Assembly: GCF_039982735.1 (NCBI RefSeq) | Contig: NZ_JBDWXV010000008.1 | Span: 239,281-303,280, forward strand | Direction of reading: 5' to 3' | Length of the DNA stretch: 64,000 nucleotides | Source: Saccharospirillum sp039982735 | GTDB taxonomy: Bacteria; Pseudomonadota; Gammaproteobacteria; Pseudomonadales; Natronospirillaceae | Part shown: positions 8,170 through 17,116 of the stretch, piece after piece | How the letters are laid out: each line of letters opens with the position of its first letter | Position numbering within the stretch: the first letter of the stretch is position 1 | Notes under the pieces: generated by a model | Seen by the model: only the letters and a program-made list of their open reading frames with translations | Databases searched by the model: none | Told to the model about the DNA's origin: nothing | Program-made: the position numbers and the translations under genes

Positions 8170-9504
8170 TCAGGCCGCCTGCTCGCGTACCAGCCGTTCA
8201 AAGTCAGCCAGGCTCTGGTCGAACAACTCAATGATGTCGTCGATATCCGATGCGGTTACCGTTAAAGGCGGGGTAATTAATACATGGTCTCCTTCCACGC
8301 CATTGAGACAGCGTCGCGGATAAATCAGCAGGCCGCGCGCCTTTGCCACCGCCGTGAGTTTGTCAAAGGCATTAAACGAAGCCGGGAAAGGTTGTTGGGT
8401 CGCAGGGTCTTGCACCAGCTCTACACCCTGCAATAAGCCGATACCGCGTACATTGCCAATGCAGGAGTATTTGCTGGCCAGTTGTTCGAGTTGCTGTCGT
8501 AAATAGGTGCCCTGTTCAGCGGCATTGCTGACCAGGTTTTCCGATTTCATCACCTCGATCACTGCCTGACCGGTGGCACAGGCCAGCGGGTTTCCGGCAT
8601 AGGTATGGCCATGCATAAAGCCACCACTGCGGCCGACCGAGTCGACCAGCTCCTGTCGCGCCATCATCCCGGCGATGGGGTAATAGCCAGACCCGAGGCC
8701 TTTGGCCAGTGCCAGAATATCCGGTGTCACGCCGTAATGCTGGTAGGCAAACCAGGCACCGGTGCGGCCCATGCCACTGAGCACTTCATCCATGATCAAC
8801 AGACAACCATACCGGTCGCACAGAGTGCGCAACCCTTCCATATACGACCGGGTAAGCATGCGACCGCCCGTGCTCGCGCCACCCACCGGCTCTACAGCAA
8901 TGGCAGCGATGGTGCCTGGCCCGGCGGCGAGCATGGCGCTTTCAGTTTGATCAAGCACCGCTGCAATGTGTTCTTCCACACTGGCTTCCCGGTAACGATA
9001 GAGATCCGGCGATGGCACCTTGACTGAGCCAATGGTGATGGAACGATAAGGCGCTTCCAGGGGTTCATAGCCGGTGAGCCCCAGAGCGCCCAGAGTACTG
9101 CCATGATATGACGGTCGCAGCGATACGAACTTGCTGCGTTCAGGCTGACCCTCGGCTACGAAATACTGAATCGCGAGTTTGATCGCGCTTTCAACGGCCT
9201 CTGAGCCACTGCCGACGAAGAAGACTTTCTGCAAATCACCCGCTGTCAGCTCCACCATCGAGCTGGCCAGATCCAATGCAACCTGGCTTTCAAATTGAGT
9301 GCGGTAACTGAAGGCGACCTTATCGAGTTGGGCAGCCATGGCGCGTTTTACGGTGGGGTGGTTGTGACCAATATTGCAAGTGATGGCGCCGGAGCAGCCA
9401 TCAATGTAACGACGCCCTGTGGTATCCCAGATATAAATGCCGTCGGCGTGGCTGACCAGCGGCATGTCATTGCTGGTCAGGTAAAACAAAGCGTTGCTGG
9501 ACAT
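8170..9504 (-). CDS. Class III (fold type I) PLP aminotransferase
   Basis: 444 residues from MSSNALFY at 9504; an ATG eight codons upstream is possible, but an AAGGA sequence sits at usable distance before 9504. Class III features: the PLP aspartate in LLIMDEV (Asp239) and the Schiff-base lysine in LALAKGLGSGYYP (Lys268), with SGSEAVE as the phosphate-binding region. Family members transaminate omega-amines, GABA, beta-amino acids or acetylated diamino acids. As the first gene after the LysR regulator, followed by 3-oxoacid-processing enzymes, the simplest role is converting a beta-amino acid to a 3-oxoacid (inference). Confidence 0.9.
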   Translation of the reverse strand: MSSNALFYLTSNDMPLVSHADGIYIWDTTGRRYIDGCSGAITCNIGHNHPTVKRAMAAQLDKVAFSYRTQFESQVALDLASSMVELTAGDLQKVFFVGSGSEAVESAIKLAIQYFVAEGQPERSKFVSLRPSYHGSTLGALGLTGYEPLEAPYRSITIGSVKVPSPDLYRYREASVEEHIAAVLDQTESAMLAAGPGTIAAIAVEPVGGASTGGRMLTRSYMEGLRTLCDRYGCLLIMDEVLSGMGRTGAWFAYQHYGVTPDILALAKGLGSGYYPIAGMMARQELVDSVGRSGGFMHGHTYAGNPLACATGQAVIEVMKSENLVSNAAEQGTYLRQQLEQLASKYSCIGNVRGIGLLQGVELVQDPATQQPFPASFNAFDKLTAVAKARGLLIYPRRCLNGVEGDHVLITPPLTVTASDIDDIIELFDQSLADFERLVREQAA

Positions 9505-9660
9505 TGAGTCGATGTTCCTTATGCACAAAGCGGTGTTTTTTTGAACGATTCCGCATTATAGGAACAGCTAAAAATTTATTTCAACGCATAATGTTTTTTC
9601 ATTATTTGATGACTTATAGTCATGTTATTGTCTAAAAAACAGCGACTGAGTGCTGGCGTT
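9505..9660. promoter_or_regulatory. Divergent promoter region between LysR regulator and catabolic operon
   Basis: This 156-bp AT-rich gap lies between the aminotransferase start and the regulator start. Divergent LysR-target arrangements normally place both promoters and the regulator's binding site here. AT-rich stretches such as TTTTTTCATTATTTGATGA are visible, but no single LysR box (T-N11-A) was assigned with confidence. Confidence 0.55.
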
Positions 9661-10587
9661 ATGAGTGATATAAACCTTAACTCTTTGAAATCTTTGCTGA
9701 TTTTCAAAACCCTTTATGAAACCGGCACGGCCACGAGAACGGCTCGAGACCTGGGCATTACCCAGTCTGGCGTCAGCCGATCTCTCGCGCAGCTGGAAGA
9801 AAACATTGGCATCGCGCTATTCATGCGCCACAAGAAGCGGCTGGTCGCACTGCCCGAAGCCGATGAGCTTTATGGAGAGATACTGGGGTTACTAAGTAAT
9901 CTGGAGAATATGAAGCACAGCATTGTGGCGTTACGTGAGTTTGGTGCTTCACGGATACGCATTGCCTGTGCACCGGCCCTTGGTTTCGCGTATGTACCTA
10001 AAACCATTGCCCGTATTCTGAGTGACAACCCGAAATACAGCGTCTACCTGGACATTATGCCCAGTCCGGAAGTGGTTCGGGCGGTTGAAGCGGGTTATTT
10101 CGATGTTGGGTTTGTTACCCTGCCAGTCACCAGCCAGGCACTGGTGGTCGACGAATTGATCTCAACTGAAGCCGTCTGCCTGATGCCGAAAAACCACAGC
10201 CTGGCCAAGGCAAGCATCATCACGACTGAAGATTTAAAAGGTCAGCACCTGGTCATTCCCAACCAGCCTAATCTCGCTGCCGACCAGCTTCTGTTGCACC
10301 TTTCGGAAAAAAACATTCGAATCGCAGGTAAAACAGAAGCCAATATAGCCTCCATTTGCTCTCTGGTTGCCAATGGCGTGGGCATCACACTGATCAACCC
10401 CATCACGGCCTACGACCACCAGGCGACGCGCGATGACCTACTGATCAAACCCTTCAAACCGGCCTTTCATTACCGTTTTGGTTTGGTTTACAAACAGAAC
10501 TGGGCCAATAACCGGTTGATCGGATTGCTTAAGGAAATGCTACCGGAACTGCCGGACCACCTGGTGGCCGAGAGACTGAAAAGCTGA
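9661..10587 (+). CDS. LysR-family transcriptional regulator
   Basis: 308 residues from ATG 9661 (MSDINLNSLK); an upstream ATG at 9622 is in frame, but its extra 13 residues do not look like the family. The N-terminal winged HTH covers about residues 1-60 (GTATRTARDLGITQSGVSRSLAQLE), and a periplasmic-binding-like effector domain follows (about 85-295). It is divergent from the aminotransferase-CoA transferase-M20-thiolase operon, so it very likely regulates it in response to a pathway substrate or intermediate. Confidence 0.93.
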   Translation: MSDINLNSLKSLLIFKTLYETGTATRTARDLGITQSGVSRSLAQLEENIGIALFMRHKKRLVALPEADELYGEILGLLSNLENMKHSIVALREFGASRIRIACAPALGFAYVPKTIARILSDNPKYSVYLDIMPSPEVVRAVEAGYFDVGFVTLPVTSQALVVDELISTEAVCLMPKNHSLAKASIITTEDLKGQHLVIPNQPNLAADQLLLHLSEKNIRIAGKTEANIASICSLVANGVGITLINPITAYDHQATRDDLLIKPFKPAFHYRFGLVYKQNWANNRLIGLLKEMLPELPDHLVAERLKS

Positions 10588-10632
10588 GCGGAGCCAGTTC
10601 AGAGCAACCGGTTTTCACAATCGGTTAAGACG

Positions 10633-10965
10633 TTACTCGGATATCCACCACCGATCATCGCTGAACACCAGATCGACCCTCGCCTGATCACTCCAGTTAG
10701 GGATCGTAAACTGCCCCCGGTTACCACTAACCTCAACCACAACCTCTATTTTTTTCGGTAAGGCAGGCATTCTGGACAGTTCTTCTTCTAAACTCTCAAA
10801 CTCACTTCTGTCTTCGGGCAACACATGCAGAACAGCCATATCAAACTCGCTTTTCTGAACGTGATTCATAAACGCTCTGGCAACAGCGTCGGGATTACTT
10901 GAATCTGCCGAACACACCAACGCCAATAACATAGGAGCCATGCCAACGAGTTGCCTGCACTTCAT
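10633..10965 (-). CDS. Small putative lipoprotein (DUF4878-like)
   Basis: 110 residues from ATG 10965 (MKCRQLVG); the frame opens 7 codons earlier. A short hydrophobic N-terminus ends in LALVCSA, which resembles a lipobox. The rest (DAVARAFMNHVQKSEFDMA, then a C-terminal LVFSDDRWWISE) resembles the NTF2-like/DUF4878 lipoproteins, where a polar helix is followed by a twisted sheet ending in a Trp-rich strand. It stands alone beside the left end of the island. Function unknown. Confidence 0.6.
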   Translation of the reverse strand: MKCRQLVGMAPMLLALVCSADSSNPDAVARAFMNHVQKSEFDMAVLHVLPEDRSEFESLEEELSRMPALPKKIEVVVEVSGNRGQFTIPNWSDQARVDLVFSDDRWWISE

Positions 10966-11193
10966 TACGATTTCCCTGTGATTCATTTAACCAAGCTTCC
11001 TATAAAACAACATTAAATATTCGCATGCACCTTATTTAATGGTCAATGACCTACGCGCCAACAGCGACATCACTTTTTGACTCGCACCCGAGTTGGTACC
11101 TTAGCGATGACGCTCAGTAAACTGGCCGTCTTAGCATCAACAGCACAACAGGTTCAACCGAACCTTCTCTGTCGCTACAGACCCATGGGGCAC

Positions 11194-11230
11194 AAAAAAG
11201 CCCCGACCACGTCAATGATCAGGGCTTTTT
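11194..11230 (-). terminator. Native rho-independent terminator of tRNA-Leu, stranded at the far end of the island
   Basis: On the minus strand the sequence reads AAAAAGCCC, a loop, then GGGCTTTTTT: a hairpin ending in a T run. It ends 6 bases from the 22-bp copy of the tRNA-Leu 3' end (11236-11257). Before island insertion it would have lain directly downstream of tRNA-Leu; the island has moved it about 37.7 kb away. Confidence 0.8.
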
Positions 11231-11235
11231 CAATG

Positions 11236-11257
11236 TTTGGTACCAGAGGCCGGACTC
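11236..11257. repeat. Attachment-site repeat, tRNA-distal island end
   Basis: A perfect 22-bp copy of 48972-48993, including GGTACCAGAGGCCGGACTC, which is the T-arm/acceptor end of tRNA-Leu on the minus strand. Sequence identity stops sharply on both sides. It marks the left boundary of the island. Confidence 0.93.
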
Positions 11258-11312
11258 ATAAATATGCATTAAACTCATAAATAGCGCCATAAAATCAACA
11301 AATTAAGGTTTT

Positions 11313-11333
11313 ATAGCACCATTGATAGCACCA
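11313..11333. repeat. Candidate integrase arm-type sites, left end
   Basis: ATAGCACCA occurs twice (11313-11321 and 11325-11333), about 60 bp inside the left attachment repeat. The same core recurs near the integrase at the other end (48840-48848, 48853-48860 and inverted at 48810-48817). A 10-bp tandem-like repeat ACTCATAAAT (11254-11263 and 11273-11282) lies between the repeat and these sites. The distribution fits integrase or excisionase binding sites. Confidence 0.6.
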
Positions 11334-11567
11334 GTGTTATCTACCTTCGATTTTGAAGATCGACCGCAAAAACCACGATGATAATCACTTAGGATACACC
11401 GCATACAAGCGCTCCACTAACCCACGGCGCGCTAAATGATTAGCATTGGTTTAAAATTCAAGCCCGTTGGGACACTCATACTCGACTTACGACGGGCTGC
11501 CAAGTGTGATAGGTTGTGTTTCTTCAGTTCACAATTTCAGCACATTGCTGGGAGACAGTCCATTCAC

Positions 11568-12608
11568 ATGCAGGCTAAATCAAACAGCAGCTACAACATC
11601 ATACCCGCAGTTCAAGTCATGCAGGATCTGTCCATTACTATTGAGACCCTTTTCGACTTGGCCAAACAGGAGGAGAGCCTCTTCCTTATCGATATACCTG
11701 ATACTGTCGAAGTGTATATTAGTGACCGAGACATTCTCGGATCGACTAAAACTTATAGAGGCCGTCAATTAGGCGGAGTGCAAGAAAAGGGTGAACTGTT
11801 TCCTATTCATCAAGATATCAAATTTCTATGCATTCGTCCGTCTGAGTGTATGCCCTTGATACACCGTGAGAAAATCCGCAGTAAACTTTTCATAGCCGTA
11901 GGGACTATGCATGTGGATGGTACATTAGAGTTGTTAAATACACACAGTTACAGCAATCGATATCCGGACCAGAATCTCAAAGGATTTAACTGGTTCGGCT
12001 CCTTTCTAACGTATCAGCCTGCCCTGAAAGGTCAAAACCGTCCTGGTAAGCACCATCAACCAACTGCTGAAGCGTCTGTCTCCATTAAAATTGAAGACCT
12101 ATTTCTCACTTCTGAGGATTATGGAAAGATTGCAGATAGGTCGCGTGAAACTGGTAAAGATTATGGGCGGTTTAAAGTGGAACCCTGGACCTCAACGATG
12201 CTTATCGACCTCAATGAGGCTTCGACATTGTTTTTCTCGAATAATCAAAGATCAGATAAAGCTATAGTCAAGGATTGGTTTCAAAAAAAGTGGAATAACA
12301 AGAAGGTAGGGAGGGACGTAATAGAGCAAGCAGTTAACGCAATTTTACCTGACGACTTATACAGCCATTCTGATTCACTAGAGCATATCGGACAAGAAAT
12401 ACTAAGCCAGTACAACGACTATGCCTCAAGCGCATTGATACATATCAATGAAGAGGCCAAACGGCATTGGAAAGATATGGAATCGAATACCACCAGAAAT
12501 CGTCTTGCTAAGCGGGACACTATGATTTCTGAGTTTGTGGAAAAGGGGCTGACAAGGAAGCTTGCAGGGGCTGCATCGACCATCATCCGCCCTGATGCAA
12601 GTAGGTGA
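11568..12608 (+). CDS. Island protein of unknown function
   Basis: 346 residues if the ATG at 11568 (MQAKSNSS) is used; the frame is open from 11436, and the first 44 residues of the longer version look non-conserved, so the start is uncertain. No known domain recognised. The protein is mixed alpha/beta with a charged C-terminal part (HINEEAKRHWKDMES) that may be helical. It is the first gene inside the tRNA-distal end and converges with the YagK-like gene. Codon use and GC are lower than in the backbone. Confidence 0.6.
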   Translation: MQAKSNSSYNIIPAVQVMQDLSITIETLFDLAKQEESLFLIDIPDTVEVYISDRDILGSTKTYRGRQLGGVQEKGELFPIHQDIKFLCIRPSECMPLIHREKIRSKLFIAVGTMHVDGTLELLNTHSYSNRYPDQNLKGFNWFGSFLTYQPALKGQNRPGKHHQPTAEASVSIKIEDLFLTSEDYGKIADRSRETGKDYGRFKVEPWTSTMLIDLNEASTLFFSNNQRSDKAIVKDWFQKKWNNKKVGRDVIEQAVNAILPDDLYSHSDSLEHIGQEILSQYNDYASSALIHINEEAKRHWKDMESNTTRNRLAKRDTMISEFVEKGLTRKLAGAASTIIRPDASR

Positions 12609-12636
12609 TCAATTGGTATTTCTATGATTCAGAACG

Positions 12637-12676
12637 AAAGGGCTGAGATTACGTTTTTCTTGGCCGCCCTTTTTTT
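12637..12676 (+). terminator. Possible terminator after the 11568-12608 gene
   Basis: AAAGGGC and GCCCTTTTTTT form a stem followed by a T run on the plus strand. The loop is long (about 22 bases) and the right half lies in the 3' end of the convergent gene, so this is tentative. Confidence 0.35.
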
Positions 12677-13689
12677 ACTGCATCCAACCTAGGCATGTTT
12701 CCCCTGAAAAATGACCTGCCGCTCCTCGGAAGCAGTCTCACCCAGTAGTCCACTTTTACCAGGTAACTAGAAACATGATGTTTAAGGTTATCTATTAGCT
12801 CGAAATCATGATGATTCAACACCCCAATTCCAAGTCGCCTATACCGATGCTTATACTTATTGCAGTTGTAATATATACCCCTCCCGTCGGTCACCTCTTC
12901 TACCCAATACATACCAATCATCCTAGCCAATACTATATCCTTTCGATAGATCGAACCATCATAGAAAGCTAGAAGGTGGAAATGAAAGCCCTTGATGTAT
13001 CCATACTCTAGGGTGCATGCAAAACCAACAAGGTTTCTGACAGGCTTGTTGTTATGGAGGCTAGATTGCATGCTCGCCCAGTTGCCTTTTACCTGCTTTA
13101 GGCTCTCATTCAGACCCAACCCCGAGAAAGAGCCTGCCTTATAGGCTAAATCGACGCGTATGACAACCAATCTAGAGTACTTCTCAAACAATGCGTCAAT
13201 GTAGAGATCAAGACTAGTGGTTCTTTTTTTCTCTGCCCTTGAAAATCTCCTGATTAGTTTTTGGAAATCGACTGATCGCGCTTCATTTCTTATATCCTCA
13301 ACCAATTGATTCAGAGCTATTACAGCCAATTGCGTCTCATGAGGTAGAATGGAATGCAAATAAGTGGGTAGATATGGGTCCACAGCTCTTGCTGCACATC
13401 GAAAAAGTAATTCTGCGTAGGGGTTCAGGGTATGGATTGGAAAGTGATACTCAAACTCTGCTTCACCAGTACGAAGGACTGAAATTAACTTCTTACCCAA
13501 TTTATTCGCTTTGAAGCATGATTGACCATTCATATTGTCGATCGATTTGAATAGCCGGTCATTCCCAGCGGCAATATCCTGCACCAGCGCACTTATCATT
13601 TTAAGTTGATTTAAGAGGTCACTCTCTACTGTTAATGGAAACTGCTTTATATCATCCAGAAAGACGTCACCAACATCAGGGCTGCACAT
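12649..13689 (-). CDS. YagK/YfjJ-domain (inovirus Gp2-like) protein, probable replication-associated
   Basis: 346 residues. The C-terminal half carries the HUH-like pattern FHFHLLAFYDGS (His236, His238) after GYIKGF, typical of the YagK/YfjJ C-terminal domain related to inovirus and satellite replication proteins. The N-terminal half (about 1-160) is unassigned. Such proteins occur in phage satellites and prophage remnants together with AlpA and DUF3987 proteins, as here. Role in initiating element replication is known only by family resemblance. A conserved tyrosine nucleophile was not verified. Confidence 0.7.
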   Translation of the reverse strand: MCSPDVGDVFLDDIKQFPLTVESDLLNQLKMISALVQDIAAGNDRLFKSIDNMNGQSCFKANKLGKKLISVLRTGEAEFEYHFPIHTLNPYAELLFRCAARAVDPYLPTYLHSILPHETQLAVIALNQLVEDIRNEARSVDFQKLIRRFSRAEKKRTTSLDLYIDALFEKYSRLVVIRVDLAYKAGSFSGLGLNESLKQVKGNWASMQSSLHNNKPVRNLVGFACTLEYGYIKGFHFHLLAFYDGSIYRKDIVLARMIGMYWVEEVTDGRGIYYNCNKYKHRYRRLGIGVLNHHDFELIDNLKHHVSSYLVKVDYWVRLLPRSGRSFFRGNMPRLDAVKKGRPRKT

Positions 13690-14040
13690 AATAACTTCTC
13701 ACGTAGGTTCATAATAATCAAAATAGTTACACAGTTTCACATTCATAATGTTAAAGCACCTTTAGAATCAACAGATTGAGGTTTACTTATTCCAGATATA
13801 CAGACCTTTCCATAATTCTCTGTATTTAACCGATGACTTATAGTGTTGGACTTAGCTCGATGCTTTGTGATCACATACTGAGATTGATTAGGGTTAATTT
13901 ATATTGCCTATTGATAATTAATTTAATTTTAATTGTATAATACTACAGATCGACTTTTTCCTTTGAAGCCAATTTAATGCAGGTAAACCTTTAGCATATA
14001 TACGAGTTACGATATTTTTTCCAATAATAGTTAGTGACAT
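13690..14040. other. AT-rich gap between YagK-like and DUF3987 genes
   Basis: No gene is supported. The stretch is very AT-rich and must contain the promoter of the YagK-like gene on the minus strand. On the plus strand a TATAAT hexamer is found at 13936-13941, with TTGATA 19 bases upstream, a possible promoter for an RNA antisense to the DUF3987 gene; this is speculative. An origin for element replication could lie here but no iterons were seen. Confidence 0.35.
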
Positions 14041-15579
14041 TTAGCCTGAGAGAATTGGACCCCTTACCTGTCCGAATATTGCAATCTGCATTGCTCCGTC
14101 ATCATTTGGATACCATGGCATTAAATCTACGATGGCGACCTTCCCTACCACAAGGGTATTAATTTCGCCATTGCATTGTAGAAAGTTTAGCGCTACTTGA
14201 AGTCGATGCTTCTCCCGAATGCGGTTCGGACCGTATTGACGAATATGGTTTTTCCGAATGTACCGGTGACCACGTGATCGACTATTATTCAGCCAAATGT
14301 ACAATTCATTTGTATCCAATACCTCCTGAGGTGGCGCTAAGAATATGTCAAGAAACTGATCCGAATGCCAAAAACCAATGTTGATTGCCACTTCAAGTGT
14401 TTCTCTGGAAATGTCTCCTTCAAAATTCTCAAATTTGTGTAAGTTAGCAGCGACTCGAACGATATTGTCGGCAAGCTTTGCCGCATGATCTCCGGCATGC
14501 TCGAACCTCCCACCTGGTCTTATTTCTGCCTCTATCGCATTTGTCATCTCCAGCCATCGTTCACACGCTTCAGAATTCAATTTGACAAGCTGTCTTTCTG
14601 CCCCTGGAGTTTCCTGGGTTGAATCGTTCTCCTCTAGTATTTCTTTTATACGTGCATTGTAGTTCTCTCGGTGCTCCCATGATTGTGTGGAATTTGAGAT
14701 AAAGCGTGTACCCTGGGTAGTTATCGGTTCAGCTACCAGATAGCGTGCCCACAACCCTGAGCCTCGGGTAGCGCCTCCCCTTTTATCTTGGTGTTTATCG
14801 AATACCTCTCTTTGTACCATTAAATCTACTGTTAAGCGGCCCCCTGTAAGGTCAAAACTCGGCCTCGTCTTAAGATCAACAGTAATTGGATCACCACTCC
14901 AGATTGCATTCTGCTTAGTGAAGTCGTTAAATGCGGTACTATTTAATACCCCCCCTCCTTCACTTGAGATCAAGCCTGCAGTTGACGAGTTCTCATTAAG
15001 CCCACTGTACAATGCTTCGGTAGTAGAGTTTTCGTAAATCAGCTTGAACCGCTTTGGCTTTCTCGGCTCATCGTTTTCTATTTCTACCAAAATAAACTCT
15101 TCTTGTGCAGAAGGAAGGCCGCTGGCAACTCTTTTTTCTATAGCCCTCAAAAGAGCTCTTCGTCGAGCCTTCCAAGCATCATGCTTTGCCTTCCACACAG
15201 AATACTTTTCATGATATCTATCCCTCTGTATCTTTTCGAAGGTCCGAATCGCTTCAAATGAAACATTTTCAACAGAGGACTTTCGCTCCCCGGAAGCTGC
15301 AAAAGTCAGTAACATTAATGATACTGGTGCCTGCTGCCCATTCGGTTTTTGTACATCCATCACTCCTTGCTGGCTCAAAGAAAGAGCACCGAGAACACAA
15401 CTGGTAATTATCGGCCTTGGTGCTTGGATATTCCTCTCTACTTCGTCAACAAACGAATTGAACAGCGGTAAACTATTCGTAGAGGGGAACGGCTTATCAT
15501 TCCCATAATAAGGAGGAATCAACGGCACACTCCAGCCCCATAATTGTGGGTTAAGTCCGTAATTTTTGTTGAAGGTCAT
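14041..15579 (-). CDS. DUF3987 (YfjI-like) protein of a phage-satellite replication module
   Basis: 512 residues from the ATG at 15579 (MTFNKNYG), which overlaps the alpA stop as ATGA and has AAGG upstream. The family's P-loop-like motif ASGERKSS lies at about 95-102, preceded by hydrophobic SLMLLTF. DUF3987 proteins resemble the helicase/primase partner of satellite and island replication modules, but their biochemical activity is not well defined. It is transcribed with alpA and lies near the YagK-like gene, the usual satellite arrangement. Confidence 0.82.
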   Translation of the reverse strand: MTFNKNYGLNPQLWGWSVPLIPPYYGNDKPFPSTNSLPLFNSFVDEVERNIQAPRPIITSCVLGALSLSQQGVMDVQKPNGQQAPVSLMLLTFAASGERKSSVENVSFEAIRTFEKIQRDRYHEKYSVWKAKHDAWKARRRALLRAIEKRVASGLPSAQEEFILVEIENDEPRKPKRFKLIYENSTTEALYSGLNENSSTAGLISSEGGGVLNSTAFNDFTKQNAIWSGDPITVDLKTRPSFDLTGGRLTVDLMVQREVFDKHQDKRGGATRGSGLWARYLVAEPITTQGTRFISNSTQSWEHRENYNARIKEILEENDSTQETPGAERQLVKLNSEACERWLEMTNAIEAEIRPGGRFEHAGDHAAKLADNIVRVAANLHKFENFEGDISRETLEVAINIGFWHSDQFLDIFLAPPQEVLDTNELYIWLNNSRSRGHRYIRKNHIRQYGPNRIREKHRLQVALNFLQCNGEINTLVVGKVAIVDLMPWYPNDDGAMQIAIFGQVRGPILSG

Positions 15580-15809
15580 GATGCTGCCCTTGATGAGGAT
15601 ACACACTCTGCAAGCCAAGCATTTATCTCTGACTCAATCCATCCAACGGCCCCTCTTCCCAGGCGTATTTGTCTTGGAAATGTAGGATCATGTAGCTTAG
15701 AAGTTTTATCAAGCTTGGCGTAAATGGTTGATCGACACAATCCTGTGCGCTCCATTACCTGCCTCAATCTTAGGATGTATAAACCAGTATTATGATGATA
15801 ACTAGACAT
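15576..15809 (-). CDS. alpA: AlpA-family transcriptional activator / excisionase-like protein
   Basis: 77 residues with a MerR-like winged HTH: LRLRQVMERTGLCRSTIYAKL followed by FPRQIRLGRGAVGW and ESEINAWL, the AlpA consensus. In prophages and islands AlpA activates integrase or excision genes. Here it is the first gene of a two-gene unit with the DUF3987 gene (4-base overlap). It could control island excision together with the distant integrase, but that link is inferred. Confidence 0.85.
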   Translation of the reverse strand: MSSYHHNTGLYILRLRQVMERTGLCRSTIYAKLDKTSKLHDPTFPRQIRLGRGAVGWIESEINAWLAECVSSSRAAS

Positions 15810-16643
15810 TCTTAACTCCTCTGTTGATGTCTGAAATCCATACTAGACTGCCAAGTCAAGATGTCATACTGCGTTAGCATAACTTCAACTAACGTTACTT
15901 TTGAAGGAAGCACCACCTACAGTAATTCACACCTGTGTTGGAACAATACTTTTTGCACCTGAAAACTACTCTTCGCCATTACTATTGAAATGGGCAACTA
16001 ATCGCACTGGGGGTGTAAACCGGGTCAGCAGGATCATGATGGTAGCTACAATTGCTACTAGTAGCAGGTTTAGCAGCTGTAGTAGCCTGGTTATGAGACA
16101 AGAAACCCTCACTAACAATGCCCACTTGGCTCGCTCATTCGTATAAGGGATAGAGAGAGGCAGAGTAAAAGCTTCGATTGAATCTGTCTGGAAGATAGCC
16201 AAGACTTTAGGGTGTAAGCCGTCCGAGCTATAGGCAGATGCCGAGTAACGGAATGCAGCAGAGGAATAACATGGGCGGCGTGAGGTTCTTCGAATGCTAG
16301 ACCGAGCCGTATTCTTCCGGAGAGGCAGCCCCTAAATGACACATCCAAACTGTCATACCAGAGAAATCGCTCTCATCGGGACTTCCATACAGACTCATCA
16401 ACCTAACCTATCAAAGAAGTGGTTATGATAGATATTCATGCAAGTACGCCATACGCCCATGCCCATGCCCAGCGCTCCGATTGAACCTCATCTACAAAGG
16501 TTCACAATATTTTTGGAGTACATATAACACTGTACAAACGCTTACTATAGAGCCCTCCGAAACTCAATGGAGTCCTAGAGGAGTCGACGTTATCAGCATC
16601 GAAAGCACACTCAGGCTTGCTCTCTGGCTGGCCTTGCTTAGAA
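15810..16643. other. Intergenic region between alpA and umuD
   Basis: About 830 bases with no convincing gene. A 78-residue minus-strand frame (15966-16202) with one hydrophobic segment (LLVAIVATIMILL) starts only with TTG and has no clear ribosome-binding site, so it is not called. A 12-bp palindrome GCTACTAGTAGC lies at 16054-16065 within a run of related GTAGC/GCTAC words. The alpA promoter and the umuD promoter must lie at the two ends. A junction between two older elements could fall here. Confidence 0.4.
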
Positions 16644-16663
16644 TACTGTTTATTTATACAGTA
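16644..16663 (+). promoter_or_regulatory. LexA-binding site (SOS box) upstream of umuD
   Basis: TACTGTTTATTTATACAGTA is a near-perfect palindrome with the gammaproteobacterial SOS pattern CTG-N10-CAG (CTG 16646-16648, CAG 16659-16661). It ends 7 bases before the umuD start, so LexA binding would block transcription or initiation. Confidence 0.9.
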
Positions 16664-16670
16664 GAGCGTT

Positions 16671-17108
16671 ATGAAAGCAGTACTCTTTGACCTTACTGAT
16701 AACCCCCTTCCCAGCACCGTCCCCCTCTATGCGGACCCAGTTCATGCGGGCTTCCCGAGCCCGGCTCGGGATCACCTGGACAGTCAGCTGGACTTCAACG
16801 AACTGATGATCAGGCGCCCAGCCGCCACCTATGTGCTCCGGGCCGAGGGGCAGTCTATGGTGAAGGGTGGTATTGCGCCCGGCGACTACCTGGTGGTGGA
16901 TCGGGCCGTTGAGGCTATGCATGGGCACATAGTTGTCGCTGCCGTGGATGGCGACTTCCTGGTGAAGCGACTTCAAACCAGTCCCTGTATGAAACTGATT
17001 GCCATGAGCGATGATCACCCGGACATCGAGCTGACCGGTGACCAGCAGCTCGAAATCTTCGGCGTCGTCACCTTTGTGGTCAAACCCATGCTGGGAGGTG
17101 ATGTCTGA
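16671..17108 (+). CDS. umuD: UmuD-like self-cleaving subunit of DNA polymerase V
   Basis: 145 residues, the usual UmuD length. The cleavage site is Ala26-Gly27 and the catalytic dyad is Ser62 (EGQSMV) and Lys99 (DFLVKRL). RecA-stimulated autocleavage gives UmuD', the partner of UmuC in mutagenic translesion synthesis. The LexA box directly upstream gives SOS control. It remains intact although its partner gene umuC is split by a transposon, so any UmuD made here has no functional partner from this locus. Confidence 0.92.
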   Translation: MKAVLFDLTDNPLPSTVPLYADPVHAGFPSPARDHLDSQLDFNELMIRRPAATYVLRAEGQSMVKGGIAPGDYLVVDRAVEAMHGHIVVAAVDGDFLVKRLQTSPCMKLIAMSDDHPDIELTGDQQLEIFGVVTFVVKPMLGGDV

Positions 17109-17116
17109 AACCGACG

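Noticed and set aside
11077..11280. 67-residue plus-strand frame across the left attachment site
   Set aside because: It runs through the native tRNA terminator and the tRNA-derived repeat, so it is not a gene.
15966..16202. 78-residue minus-strand frame with one hydrophobic stretch
   Set aside because: TTG start, no ribosome-binding site, and low-complexity sequence; a real small membrane protein cannot be excluded.
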